NCBI GenBank assembly: GCA_030066455.1
Contig: JASJBQ010000024.1
Coordinates: 1-36,253 of the forward strand
Length of the DNA: 36,253 bases
Reading direction: 5' to 3'
Source of the DNA: Desulfobacterales bacterium
GTDB taxonomy: Bacteria; Desulfobacterota; Desulfobacteria; Desulfobacterales; UBA5852
Part shown: piece after piece, positions 1 to 8,427 of the stretch
Layout: every line of letters starts with the position of its first letter
How positions within the stretch are numbered: the stretch's first letter is position 1
Program-made: the position numbers and the translations under genes
The notes under the pieces: model-generated
What the model was told of the DNA's origin: nothing
What the model saw: only the letters and a program-made list of their open reading frames with translations
The model's database searches: none

Positions 1-55
1 GGAAAGCCACGGGGCCATATACGGATTTCGATTATATGGAAAACCCGGTTGCCCA
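1..55 (+). promoter_or_regulatory. GEMM-like cyclic-dinucleotide riboswitch, 3' part only
   Basis: The window opens inside what looks like the second half of a GEMM-I aptamer (c-di-GMP or cGAMP class). Visible are GGAAAGCCACGGG at 1-13, close to the conserved GCAAAGCCACGGG block, then a 7-bp hairpin (CCATATA at 15-21 with TATATGG at 34-40), then ACCCGGTTGCC at 44-54, resembling the conserved GCCGGGUUGCC 3' block. The CGGG and CCCG blocks can pair around the hairpin. The 5' helix and the ligand-discriminating base lie outside the window, so the ligand cannot be told. It sits 44 bases before a PEP-CTERM gene, a common location for GEMM switches in Desulfobacterota and Geobacter relatives. The call is pattern recognition, without a covariance-model score. 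Confidence 0.55.
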
Positions 56-98
56 GAGAGCGAATTCGGTTTCAATTTCTACCGGTGTGGAGACTATC

Positions 99-665
99 AT
101 GCGAAAATCTATCCTATTCTTGCTCAGCTTCATTTTGGTGGCGGGTATCGCGTTCAATGCGCAGGCTCTCAACTGGAGTTATAAAGGGCACGACTATTTT
201 CTTATCGAACGGCAGGGTGTGAGTTGGGATGATGCTTTGCAAGACGTCGAAGATAATTATGAGGGCTATTCGCTTGCCGCCATCACGACTCCCGGTGAAC
301 AGGCGCGAATCAAGTCGGTTTTAACAGATAATAAGATCTCCGGCGAATATTGGCTTGGCGGATTTCAGCCCAAAGACGAAGTTAATCCAGGGGATAATTG
401 GAATTGGGTCACCGGCGAAAAATTTGGCTACGAAAGCTGGGAAAAAAACGAGCCGAATGATTATTACGGCCCAGGTTCCGAGCAGCATCTTGCGATGTGG
501 GGTCGGTTTGGCTGGGACTGGAACGACGAAGACAATCTTCGCAACATCAATGGTTATATTGCTGAAAGTGTGCATCCCACGCCCGAGCCCTCGACGGTGG
601 TTCTTTTGGGGGTAGGGATGGTTGGACTGGCCGGTGTTGGCCGCCGCAAGTTGTTTAAAAACTAA
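99..665 (+). CDS. PEP-CTERM protein with C-type lectin-like domain
   Basis: The 188-residue product is exported and probably sorted by an exosortase/PEP-CTERM system to the envelope or extracellular matrix. Residues 1-23 are a signal peptide ending AQA. Residues about 27-155 form a C-type lectin-like domain (WLGG, WNWVTGE, then EPND, where EPN is the classic sugar/calcium-binding triplet, and a closing GYIAE). The C-terminus has the PEP motif (PTPEPST, about 160-166), a hydrophobic helix and a basic tail RRKLFKN. The start at 99 is chosen over the upstream ATG at 36 because GGAG lies at 89-92 and a signal peptide begins immediately. Upstream lies a GEMM-like riboswitch fragment and downstream a strong terminator, so it appears monocistronic and possibly controlled by a cyclic dinucleotide. 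The sugar bound is unknown. Confidence 0.85.
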   Translation: MRKSILFLLSFILVAGIAFNAQALNWSYKGHDYFLIERQGVSWDDALQDVEDNYEGYSLAAITTPGEQARIKSVLTDNKISGEYWLGGFQPKDEVNPGDNWNWVTGEKFGYESWEKNEPNDYYGPGSEQHLAMWGRFGWDWNDEDNLRNINGYIAESVHPTPEPSTVVLLGVGMVGLAGVGRRKLFKN

Positions 666-723
666 TGTGAACTTCACCCGGCGATGGGTCGGGAGATGAA
701 AATTGATGAAAATGACCTTTAAG

Positions 724-758
724 GCGCCCGAATCATCAATTGATTCGGGCGCTTTCGT
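724..758 (+). terminator. Rho-independent terminator after PEP-CTERM gene
   Basis: This is a perfect 12-bp stem (GCGCCCGAATCA at 724-735, TGATTCGGGCGC at 741-752) with a 5-base loop, followed by TTTCGTT. It lies 58 bases after the PEP-CTERM stop. Confidence 0.85.
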
Positions 759-782
759 TGTTTGCTCCGGAAGGGAGTAGCC

Positions 783-941
783 ATGCAGGCTAAGCGGTTG
801 AATAAAAAAGAGCGTCGTTGCCGAATCGAGCGCAGGCAGTTTAGCTACGCCAATCACTTGCCCGAACGCCGTTCCGGAACTGACCGCCGCAGCGGAAACA
901 ACCGGCGCAAAAGCCGCCGATTAGGATCAAATCACCGTTAA
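783..941 (+). CDS. Small Arg-rich protein with ERRSGTDRRSG motif
   Basis: This 52-residue, very basic protein reads MQAKRLNKKERRCRIERR and later PERRSGTDRRSGNNRRKSRR. An excellent ribosome-binding site (AAGGGAG at 771-777) lies five bases before the ATG. A strong terminator closes the gene (964-1003) and another terminator precedes it, so it looks like an independent transcription unit. The ERRSGxDRRSG pattern recalls short basic proteins and N-terminal tails common in Desulfobacterota; I do not know a function. There is no signal peptide or membrane segment. One cysteine is present (Cys13). The basic composition would suit nucleic-acid, ribosome or acidic-surface binding, but that is inference. 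Confidence 0.75.
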   Translation: MQAKRLNKKERRCRIERRQFSYANHLPERRSGTDRRSGNNRRKSRRLGSNHR

Positions 942-963
942 GACCGCTGATTGCCAACTTTAG

Positions 964-1003
964 AGAGCCCGGAAATGTTTCGGCATTCCGGGCTCTTCGT
1001 TTT
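964..1003 (+). terminator. Rho-independent terminator after small Arg-rich gene
   Basis: A perfect 11-bp stem (AGAGCCCGGAA at 964-974, TTCCGGGCTCT at 986-996) with an 11-base loop is followed by TCGTTTT. It begins 22 bases after the stop codon of the small Arg-rich gene. Confidence 0.85.
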
Positions 1004-1217
1004 GGGATCGCCTGTTTGCCGGCGCAACCGTCACAGGCAACCGCAAGCCAATCTCGCAGGCCCGATCCCGGATGCCGCCTCGCTTGCCCGTCGCCTAAAG
1101 CTTTTCCCCAATCAGCCGAAAAACAAACAGAGTTTGACCTGCCGGTGCTCCGCGCCGCAAGCGCATTGATCAACCCCATCGGCCCAACCGCCTGCGGCAG
1201 GGCCAGAAAGGGCAGCC

Positions 1218-3146
1218 ATGGAGGCGAATGCCAGTCCGATGCCGTCGGAGGCCGAATCCGCCGCTGCGCAGGCTTCGCCTGCATCAGCGGGGCCTCAGTA
1301 CACCGAAATCGTCGACATGCTGGTGAAGGCCGGGTATCTCAAGGAAGAACAGGTGGTCTATGCCCAGCGTGTACAGGCCAAGCTCGAGACCGCCCGCGGC
1401 CTGCTGGACATTTTAAAAGAGCTCGCGTTCATCACCGACGAGCAGGTCAAGACGGCCATCCGCGAGAATCACCTTTCCATGCGCATCGGCAGCCTTCTGG
1501 TGGAACTGGGTTACATCAGCGCCCAGGCCTTGGAAAACGCCTTCCAGATCCAGGGCGAGGACCCGCAGCGCCGCAAGCTGGGGGAAATCCTGGTGGCCCA
1601 CAACTTCATCAGTCAGAAGCAGCTCCTGGAGGTGCTTTCGATCCAGTTGGGCTATCCCCTGGTGGACCCGGAATTCGTGCGCATCGATCCGAACCTGTTC
1701 ACCCGGGTTCCCGATCGCTGGTACGATCTGAATCCCTGCATCCCGATTCGCCGGGAGGAAAACGAAATCCTGGTGGCGTTTGCCGACCCCCTGGACAAAG
1801 ATGCCATCGCGGCCGCCAAGCAGGCCTTCAACGAGGACATCCGACCCGCCATTGCCCCCCCCGAGAACATCCGCTCGGCCGTCGAGCAGGCCCGGCGCGG
1901 GTTCGCCGCCGGCTATCAGGCCTCCATGCGGGAAGACTCGGTGGTGGGCATCGTCGACGGCGTCATCCTGGCGGCGGTAGAGGCCAATGCCAGCGACATC
2001 CACATCGAACCCCTCAAGGACCGGCTGCGGGTCCGGTTCCGGCAGGATGGCATCCTGGTCAAGCACAAGGACCTGCCGCGGGAACTGATTCCCTCGCTCA
2101 CGAGCCGCATCAAGGTCATGTGCGAGGTGGACATCACCGAAAAGCGCCGCCATCAGGGCGGGCGCATGTTCTTCGAACGCTCGGGCGTCAAACTTGACCT
2201 GCGTGTATCCTTTTACGTGACGATTCACGGCGAGAAGATCGTTCTGCGGCTTCTGAACCGCAAAAACGAGCTGATCGACCTGGAGGACGTGGGCATGGCC
2301 CCCAGGGTGCTCTCGCGATTTATCGCCGACGCGCTGGAGCAGCCCAGCGGGGTCGTCCTGATCACCGGGCCCACCGGCTCCGGCAAGACCACCACGGTCT
2401 ACAGCGCCATCAACCGGATCAACGATCCGCGCATCAGCATCGCCACGGCCGAGGAGCCCGTCGAATACATGATCGAAGGGATTTCGCAGTGCTCCATCAA
2501 TCCCAAGATCAACCTGACGTTCGAGGAGACCCTGCGACACATCGTGCGCCAGGACCCGGACGTGATCGTGATCGGGGAAATCCGCGACAATTTCTCGGCC
2601 GAGATCGCCGTCCAGGCCGCGCTCACCGGGCACAAGGTTCTGACCACCTTCCACACCGAGGACAGCATCGGCGGCCTGGTGCGCCTGCTCAACATGAACA
2701 TCGAGGCCTTCCTGGTCTCTTCCACCGTGGTCAGCGTGCTGGCCCAGCGGCTACTGCGCAAGGTCTGCACGGCCTGCGCCGTACCGACGCCCCCCAGCCC
2801 CGGCGATCTGCAGCGCCTGGGCTACAGCCCGGCCGAGGTGGCCGGCGCCCGTTTCATGAAGGGGCCGGGGTGTGCCGAATGCGCCTACACCGGCTACCGG
2901 GGCCGCGTGGGTATCTTCGAACTCCTGGTGCTGGACGAGATGGTGCGCAACGCCGTGCTGGAGCAGCGCACCAGTTTCGAGATTCGCAACATCTGCATCG
3001 AAGCCAGCGGCCTCGTGACCCTGCTCGAGGACGGTATCGTCAAGGCCGCTGAAGGGATAACCACTCTGGAAGAAGTGCTGCGCTGTCTGCCGCGGCTGCA
3101 ACCGCCGCGCCCGCTGGGCGAGCTGCGACGAGCGCTGGGAGCGTAA
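1218..3146 (+). CDS. PilB/GspE/MshE-type secretion or pilus assembly ATPase
   Basis: This 642-residue ATPase would power type IV pilus or type II secretion assembly at the inner membrane. Roughly residues 30-135 hold repeated MshEN-like units: MLVKAGYLKEEQ, ILKELAFITDEQ, RIGSLLVELGYISAQALENA and KLGEILVAHNFISQKQL. MshEN repeats of this kind bind c-di-GMP in MshE. The ATPase domain has Walker A GPTGSGKTT near residues 383-391, an Asp-box/Walker B region VIVIGEIRD near 449-457 and a His-box ALTGHKVLTTFHTED. Two CxxC pairs (CTAC near 517, CAEC near 552) form the usual zinc knuckle. The start has AAAGG a few bases upstream. No PilC, PilD or pilin gene is in the window, so the partner apparatus is elsewhere. 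The next gene, an HDOD protein, begins two bases after the stop and is surely cotranscribed. Confidence 0.88.
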   Translation: MEANASPMPSEAESAAAQASPASAGPQYTEIVDMLVKAGYLKEEQVVYAQRVQAKLETARGLLDILKELAFITDEQVKTAIRENHLSMRIGSLLVELGYISAQALENAFQIQGEDPQRRKLGEILVAHNFISQKQLLEVLSIQLGYPLVDPEFVRIDPNLFTRVPDRWYDLNPCIPIRREENEILVAFADPLDKDAIAAAKQAFNEDIRPAIAPPENIRSAVEQARRGFAAGYQASMREDSVVGIVDGVILAAVEANASDIHIEPLKDRLRVRFRQDGILVKHKDLPRELIPSLTSRIKVMCEVDITEKRRHQGGRMFFERSGVKLDLRVSFYVTIHGEKIVLRLLNRKNELIDLEDVGMAPRVLSRFIADALEQPSGVVLITGPTGSGKTTTVYSAINRINDPRISIATAEEPVEYMIEGISQCSINPKINLTFEETLRHIVRQDPDVIVIGEIRDNFSAEIAVQAALTGHKVLTTFHTEDSIGGLVRLLNMNIEAFLVSSTVVSVLAQRLLRKVCTACAVPTPPSPGDLQRLGYSPAEVAGARFMKGPGCAECAYTGYRGRVGIFELLVLDEMVRNAVLEQRTSFEIRNICIEASGLVTLLEDGIVKAAEGITTLEEVLRCLPRLQPPRPLGELRRALGA

Positions 3147-3148
3147 AG

Positions 3149-3994
3149 ATGCCTGAGACCCAACCCCAATCGATCGTCGCCATTTTCGATTACCTGGCCA
3201 CCAAGGATATCCGTCTGCCGGTCTTCGATCGCACCGCACAGCAGATCCAGCAGGAGATCACCCGTGAAAACGTGGACCAGCGCGTGATCGAGAACCTCAT
3301 CGTCCAGGATCAGGCCCTCACCAGCCAGGTGCTCAAGGTGGCCAACTCATCCTTCTACAAGGGGCTTTCCGAGATCACCACCGTGCGCAACGCCATCGTG
3401 CGCCTGGGGCTCAAGGAGGTGGCCAACATCGTCACCCTGGTGTCCCATCGCCAGCACTTCAAGGCCACCGATCCCCAAGCCCGCAAATTGATGAACAGCC
3501 TCTGGCGCCACTCGGTGGCCTGCGGCCTGGGGGCCAAATGGCTGGCGACCCAGGGCGGGGTCGACGTCCAGCCCAACGAGGCCTTCTTCGCCGGCCTGCT
3601 GCACGACGTGGGCAAGCTCTTCATCATCACCGTGATCGAAAAGCTGAAAAAATCAAAGCAGATCAAGCAACTGCCCTCGATGGCCGTGGTCGACGAGGTC
3701 ATCGACAGCCTGCACTGCAAGCACGGCTACATTCTGATGAAGAACTGGAACCTGCCCGAGCGGTACTGCCTGATCGTGCGTGATCACCATGCGGCGGATT
3801 TCGACGGCGAAAACCACCTCCTGGCAATTGTCCGTCTGGCTGACCACGCCTGCAACAAGGCGGGCCTCGGGCTGCGCCCGAACGACCAGATCGTGTTGTC
3901 GGCCACCCGGGAAGCATCGCTGCTGGGGCTTTCCGACGTGGCCCTGGCCAAGCTGGAAATTCATCTGGAAGACGCGGGCATGCTGGCCGAATGA
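3149..3994 (+). CDS. HDOD domain protein
   Basis: This 281-residue protein carries an HDOD domain, a relative of HD-type phosphohydrolases used in signalling and usually catalytically inactive. Visible signatures are LTSQVLKVANSSFY and ITTVRNAIVRLGLKEVANIV, with LLHDVGKLFIITVIEK near residue 150. It retains an HD-like pair (LLHDVGK), but whether it has enzymatic activity cannot be judged. It begins two bases after the stop of the PilB-like ATPase gene, with GGGAG inside the end of that gene as ribosome-binding site. HDOD proteins are often encoded near c-di-GMP, chemotaxis and pilus genes, so a role in controlling the adjacent ATPase is plausible but inferred. Confidence 0.85.
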   Translation: MPETQPQSIVAIFDYLATKDIRLPVFDRTAQQIQQEITRENVDQRVIENLIVQDQALTSQVLKVANSSFYKGLSEITTVRNAIVRLGLKEVANIVTLVSHRQHFKATDPQARKLMNSLWRHSVACGLGAKWLATQGGVDVQPNEAFFAGLLHDVGKLFIITVIEKLKKSKQIKQLPSMAVVDEVIDSLHCKHGYILMKNWNLPERYCLIVRDHHAADFDGENHLLAIVRLADHACNKAGLGLRPNDQIVLSATREASLLGLSDVALAKLEIHLEDAGMLAE

Positions 3995-4096
3995 TGCGGC
4001 CGCAACAGGGCCGGACGTCATCGGCGGAAGGCCTCTATGCTGCCGGTCGCCACCGCCCCCCCCTCACCCCTGGGCGTCATCGCGCGTCGGGACCTT

Positions 4097-5260
4097 TCAT
4101 TCCCGCGGCTCAGGGCGCGTCAGCCGCATCTGTCCCGCCAGGAAAAGGCCCCCGGCGGCCAGTGCCACCAGGGCACTGGCCAGAAAAAGCTGGCGTGTGG
4201 CCAGCCGTTCGAAAAGGGCGCCGTTCAGCAGAAACCCCACCATCAGCCCCAGGCCGTAGGTAATGGCGTTGTTGGCCGCCTGGCCGAAGGTTTTGGCGCC
4301 CGCCGGCGTGAGGCGGTCCATGTAAATGATGCTGGCCATATGGAAGGTGCCATAGGTGCAGGCATGCAGAATCTGGGTGGCGAGAATCACGCCCGGCGCG
4401 GTGAACAGGTAGAGCAGGGCCCAGCGCAGGGCCGCCATCAAAAACGAGAAGAGAAGCACCTTTTCCAGACTGACCCGTTCGAACAGCCGACGGGAGTAGA
4501 ACATGACCGCAATTTCGGCCGCCACGGCCACCGCCCAGGCGATTCCGATGAAGGTCGAAGGCCGTCCGGTCTGCTCCAGGTGAATCGAAAAAAAGCCATA
4601 GTAGGTCCCGTGACTGACCAGCATCAGAAACCCGCAGGTCAGGAAGACGGCCACCCGGCGCCACTCCAGCGCTGATGTCATCGCTTCCCGGCGCTTGGCA
4701 GGGGGAGATATGGCGGGCAGCTTGAGGGCCCCGGCGGTCTGGCAAAAGGCACCCGCAAGGATCAGCGGGATGATGACGGTGATACCCAGGCGATCGATCA
4801 ACGGTCCCAGGGCGGCCACCACGACGATGAAGCTGATCGAGCCCCACAGACGCACCCGCCCGTATGCCTTTTTATCCTCCCCCAGGATATCCATTGAATA
4901 GGCTTCCAGGAAAGAAATCAGCGGCGCGTAGAAGATGCCGTAGAGGCCGGTGATCAACAGCATGGGCGTGAAGCTGCGGGTGAACAGGAAAGCCGACCAG
5001 ATCAGGGCCGCCATGAGATTGCAGAGCAGATAGATGGATTTGCGCCGGGCCAGGCGGTCGGCCAGCATGCCCCAGACAAACGGGAAAATGACCAGCGTGG
5101 CCGAGCGCAGTCCCGACAGAAAACCGATTTGAGCCCCGCTGAAATCCAGGTGGTAGCAATAGAGGTTGAAATAGGGCAGGTAGACGCCCAGGACCCCGAA
5201 GTAGAGGAAGTACTGGAGGCGCAGAAAAAGCGGGGATGATGGTGGGGGAAGTGACGTCAT
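4097..5260 (-). CDS. MFS transporter, PPP/MFS_1_like (HcaT/LacY-like) family
   Basis: This 387-residue inner-membrane permease has about 12 hydrophobic segments. The N-terminus (LQYFLYFGVLGVYLPYFNLY) and the first cytoplasmic loop WGMLADRLARRKS (MFS motif A, GxLADRxxRR) match the MFS_1_like group that includes putative phenylpropionate, nucleoside and sugar permeases. The substrate cannot be predicted. The start at 5260 is preferred over an ATG at 5302 because TTGGAGC precedes it by about five bases and the protein then begins at a typical N-terminus. It is transcribed divergently from hsp20 and stands alone. A perfect 10-bp inverted repeat (4157-4181) lies in its last codons. Confidence 0.85.
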   Translation of the reverse strand: MTSLPPPSSPLFLRLQYFLYFGVLGVYLPYFNLYCYHLDFSGAQIGFLSGLRSATLVIFPFVWGMLADRLARRKSIYLLCNLMAALIWSAFLFTRSFTPMLLITGLYGIFYAPLISFLEAYSMDILGEDKKAYGRVRLWGSISFIVVVAALGPLIDRLGITVIIPLILAGAFCQTAGALKLPAISPPAKRREAMTSALEWRRVAVFLTCGFLMLVSHGTYYGFFSIHLEQTGRPSTFIGIAWAVAVAAEIAVMFYSRRLFERVSLEKVLLFSFLMAALRWALLYLFTAPGVILATQILHACTYGTFHMASIIYMDRLTPAGAKTFGQAANNAITYGLGLMVGFLLNGALFERLATRQLFLASALVALAAGGLFLAGQMRLTRPEPRE

Positions 5261-5332
5261 CGAAGCTCCAATCGTTGCCCGTTGAAACCGGATCGGCGCC
5301 ATGGCCGCCGTCCGCCCGGCAGCGAAGATCGT

Positions 5333-5383
5333 GTCTTTACAAACCGGGAATGAAGTGGTAGCGTCGCCGGTTATAGTAAAGAC
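5333..5383 (+). promoter_or_regulatory. Hairpin in the hsp20 leader
   Basis: Two nested perfect helices are visible: GTCTTTAC (5333-5340) with GTAAAGAC (5376-5383), and AACCGG (5342-5347) with CCGGTT (5367-5372), separated by a 1x3 internal loop and closed by a 19-base loop. It could be an operator dyad or an RNA structure 45 bases before hsp20. A second, weak hairpin, CCTG (5406-5409) with CAGG (5416-5419), would cover the hsp20 Shine-Dalgarno AGGAG. It has no resemblance to CIRCE. The function is inferred. Confidence 0.4.
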
Positions 5384-5427
5384 CCGATTTATAACAATAA
5401 ACCCGCCTGATCAACCAGGAGCCGACC

Positions 5428-5874
5428 ATGGAATACATAAAGATACGCTTTGGCGGCGAAACGGGCCGGCTGGGGGCCAATTTCGAACGCACGCTGGACT
5501 CCATTTTTCGGTCCGTCAATCCCATGTTTGCCGAGAGCGAGCGCGCCTGGACCCCCCAGATCGATGTTTTCGAAACCCCGCAGGAGGTCTTTATTACGGC
5601 CGAAATCGCGGGGGTGGAGAAAGCCGACCTGGATGTCGAGATCAATCATCGGGCCATCCGCATCAGCGGCCGCCGCGTCCCGCGGCCCCACGTGGACCAG
5701 GCCTCATTCCGGCTGGCCGAGATTCAGTACGGCCATTTCGAGCGCACGCTCAATCTGCCGGCCCCGATCGACCCTGAAGTCGTTTCGGCGACCTATGCCA
5801 ACGGCCTCTTGCAGCTGCGGCTGGCCAAAGCCGAAGCGGCCCGGCCCCGGCGCATTCCCATCTCGGAAGAATGA
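5428..5874 (+). CDS. Hsp20/alpha-crystallin small heat-shock protein
   Basis: This 148-residue ATP-independent holdase chaperone binds unfolding proteins in the cytoplasm. The alpha-crystallin domain spans about residues 45-140: VFETPQEVFITAEIAGVEKADLDVEI, RISGRR, FERTLNLPAPIDPE and the closing ATYANGLLQLRLAKAE, which matches the usual A-x-x-x-N-G-x-L motif. The ATG at 5428 has AGGAG at 5417-5421. Lon protease follows after 75 bases on the same strand, a sensible proteostasis pairing of holdase and degradation machine. The leader contains possible RNA structure. I found no convincing sigma-32 promoter. Confidence 0.92.
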   Translation: MEYIKIRFGGETGRLGANFERTLDSIFRSVNPMFAESERAWTPQIDVFETPQEVFITAEIAGVEKADLDVEINHRAIRISGRRVPRPHVDQASFRLAEIQYGHFERTLNLPAPIDPEVVSATYANGLLQLRLAKAEAARPRRIPISEE

Positions 5875-5949
5875 TCGCCTGCCGTCCGTTGCGTGACGGC
5901 CTGCCCGTTCGACCAACGCAAGCACCCCCATATCGCCCTGGAGACAACG

Positions 5950-8340
5950 ATGACCGATCAAAAAACGCCGGTGGAAGAAAAACGCCAGAAATTTCCCGAG
6001 CGTCTGCCGATACTGCCCCTGCATGAAACCGCCCTGTACCCCAAGATGGTCCTGCCGCTGGTGGTCATGCAGGGCGATTCGGTGCGCCTGGTGGACGAAG
6101 CCATGCAGAAAGACCGGATCGTGGGCTTGCTGGTGGCCCGGGTCACCGAAGAAGACGAAAACACCGAGGACACGGACGCGGAAAAAGAAAAAACCGCTAC
6201 CCTCGATCCCCGCAAGGATCTCTTTCAGATCGGCTCCAGCGCCATGATCATGAAGATGGCCAAGCAGGACAACCAGACCCAGATGGTGGTCCAGGGGATC
6301 AGCCGGTTCAAGGTGCTGGCCTTCGAGCAGGAAAAGCCCTACCTGGTGGCGCGCGTGGCCTACATCGAGGAGCAGGAGAGCAAGGACAAGGAAATCGAGG
6401 CCCTGATGACCAACCTGGTCAACATGTTCACCCGGGTGGTCGAACTCTCCCCGGGGCTGCCCTCCGAAGTCGGGGCCATGTCCAAGAGCATTCAGGAGGC
6501 CGGCACCCTGGCCAATATGGTGGCCTCCACGATCAACGTGCCAGCCGTGGAAAAGCAGACGGTCCTCGAGATCGACGATATCAAGAAACGGTTGCGCCAT
6601 GTTACCCGCATGGTGGGTCAGCAGCTTGAGATTCTGGAGCTGGGCAACAAGATCAAGACCCAGGTCAAGGGCGACATGGAGAAGACCCAGCGCGAGTACT
6701 ACCTGCGCCAGCAGCTGAAGGCCATTCGTGAAGAGCTGGGCGAGACCGACGACACCAACGTGGAACTCGAGGAGTACCGTGCCAAGATCGTCGAGAAGCA
6801 ATTGCCCGAGGAGGCCCGCAAGGAGGCCGAACGCGAACTCGAACGCCTGGGGCGGATGCACCCGTCGTCGGCCGAATACACGGTGGCCACGACCTACCTC
6901 GACTGGATCACGGCCCTGCCCTGGCACGAGAGCACCGAGGACAATCTGGACATCAAGGCGGCCCGCGGCATCCTGGACGCCGACCACTACGGACTGGAGA
7001 AGGCCAAGAAGCGCATCATCGAACACCTGGCGGTGCGCAAGCTCAAACCCGAGACCAAGGGGCCGATCCTGTGTTTCTACGGACCGCCCGGCACCGGTAA
7101 AACCTCGCTGGGGCGCTCGGTGGCCCGGGCCATGGGGCGCAGTTTCTGGCGTCTCTCGGTGGGCGGGGTACGCGACGAGGCCGAGGTTCGCGGGCACCGA
7201 CGGACTTACGTGGGCGCCATGCCCGGGCGTATCATCCAGGCCCTGCGCCGCTGCGGCTCCAACAATCCCGTTCTGATGCTCGACGAGATCGACAAGATCG
7301 GCAGCGATTTCCGGGGCGACCCCTCCTCGGCCCTGCTGGAAGTCCTCGACCCCGAGCAGAACTTCTCCTTTTCGGATCACTACCTGGACGTGGCCTTCGA
7401 TCTCTCCCGGGTGATGTTCATCACCACGGCCAATGTTCTGGACACCATCCCGCCCCCGTTGCGTGACCGCATGGAGATTCTGGAGATGGTGGGCTACACC
7501 GAGGAGGAAAAGGTCAAGATCGCCAACCGGTACCTGATCCCGCGTCAGCGCGAGGCCCACGGACTCAAGGCCCGCCAGGTCAAGATCTCCACCGGCGCCG
7601 TCAAGCGTATCATCGCCGGCTACACCCGCGAAGCCGGGCTGCGCAACCTGGAGCGCGAGCTGGCCGCGATTTGCCGGGGAACGGCCGCCAAGATCGCCCA
7701 GGGCGACGCCGAGGCGGTGAATGTGGCCGTGGACGACGTGGCCGAATACCTGGGGCCACTCAAGCTGACCAGCGAGACCAAGGCCCGCACGGCCACCCCG
7801 GGCGTGGCCATGGGGCTGGCCTGGACACCCACCGGCGGTGAGCTGCTGTTCATCGAGGCCACGGCCATGAAAGGTCAGAAAGGCCTCACCCTCACCGGTC
7901 AGCTGGGTGACGTCATGAAAGAGTCCGCCGCCGCGGCCCTGAGCTTCATCCGCTCCCACGCCAAGGCGCTCAAAATCGACGAGGACTATTTCAGCCGGCA
8001 CGACATCCACATCCACGTCCCCGCCGGCGCCATTCCCAAAGACGGACCCTCGGCCGGGGTCACCATGCTCACGGCGCTGGTTTCGCTTCTCACCAATCGT
8101 CGGATCAAGAAAGACCTGGCCATGACGGGCGAAATCACATTGCGCGGGCAGGTTCTGCCCGTGGGCGGCATCAAGGAGAAAATGCTCGGGGCCCACCGGG
8201 CCGGCATCAAAACCATCATCCTGCCGGCCGCCAATGAGAAGGACTTGATCGATGTGCCCGAGAAGGTCCGCAAGGCCATAACCTTCCATCCGGTCTCGAA
8301 GATGCGCGATGTCCTCAAAATTGCTTTGGGCACGGGGTGA
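5950..8340 (+). CDS. lon: ATP-dependent Lon protease
   Basis: This 796-residue protein is a soluble AAA+ serine protease (LonA type) that degrades misfolded and regulatory proteins. It has an N-terminal substrate-binding domain ([19 protein letters not shown]), a coiled linker ([19 protein letters not shown]), an AAA+ module with Walker [10 protein letters not shown] at 378-386 and Walker [12 protein letters not shown]. The C-terminal protease domain has catalytic Ser701 in PKDGPSAG and Lys744 in [11 protein letters not shown], the correct 43-residue spacing. An acidic, low-complexity insert ([15 protein letters not shown]) sits in the N domain. The start at 5950 is chosen for GGAG at 5940-5943; an in-frame ATG at 5893 lacks such a site. 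It is probably cotranscribed with hsp20. Confidence 0.95.
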   Translation: MTDQKTPVEEKRQKFPERLPILPLHETALYPKMVLPLVVMQGDSVRLVDEAMQKDRIVGLLVARVTEEDENTEDTDAEKEKTATLDPRKDLFQIGSSAMIMKMAKQDNQTQMVVQGISRFKVLAFEQEKPYLVARVAYIEEQESKDKEIEALMTNLVNMFTRVVELSPGLPSEVGAMSKSIQEAGTLANMVASTINVPAVEKQTVLEIDDIKKRLRHVTRMVGQQLEILELGNKIKTQVKGDMEKTQREYYLRQQLKAIREELGETDDTNVELEEYRAKIVEKQLPEEARKEAERELERLGRMHPSSAEYTVATTYLDWITALPWHESTEDNLDIKAARGILDADHYGLEKAKKRIIEHLAVRKLKPETKGPILCFYGPPGTGKTSLGRSVARAMGRSFWRLSVGGVRDEAEVRGHRRTYVGAMPGRIIQALRRCGSNNPVLMLDEIDKIGSDFRGDPSSALLEVLDPEQNFSFSDHYLDVAFDLSRVMFITTANVLDTIPPPLRDRMEILEMVGYTEEEKVKIANRYLIPRQREAHGLKARQVKISTGAVKRIIAGYTREAGLRNLERELAAICRGTAAKIAQGDAEAVNVAVDDVAEYLGPLKLTSETKARTATPGVAMGLAWTPTGGELLFIEATAMKGQKGLTLTGQLGDVMKESAAAALSFIRSHAKALKIDEDYFSRHDIHIHVPAGAIPKDGPSAGVTMLTALVSLLTNRRIKKDLAMTGEITLRGQVLPVGGIKEKMLGAHRAGIKTIILPAANEKDLIDVPEKVRKAITFHPVSKMRDVLKIALGTG

Positions 8341-8427
8341 TGGGGAGTATTTTTGCGCTGAAGCGGCCGGTTTCGAAGTCCGTGTCGGGAAGCGTTTGCT
8401 TGTTAGCGGCCATCCTAACCGCTGATA

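Noticed and set aside
5284..5303. Possible sigma-32 promoter (TTGAAA and CCATGG) upstream of hsp20
   Set aside because: The spacing is several bases too short and the -10 match is poor.
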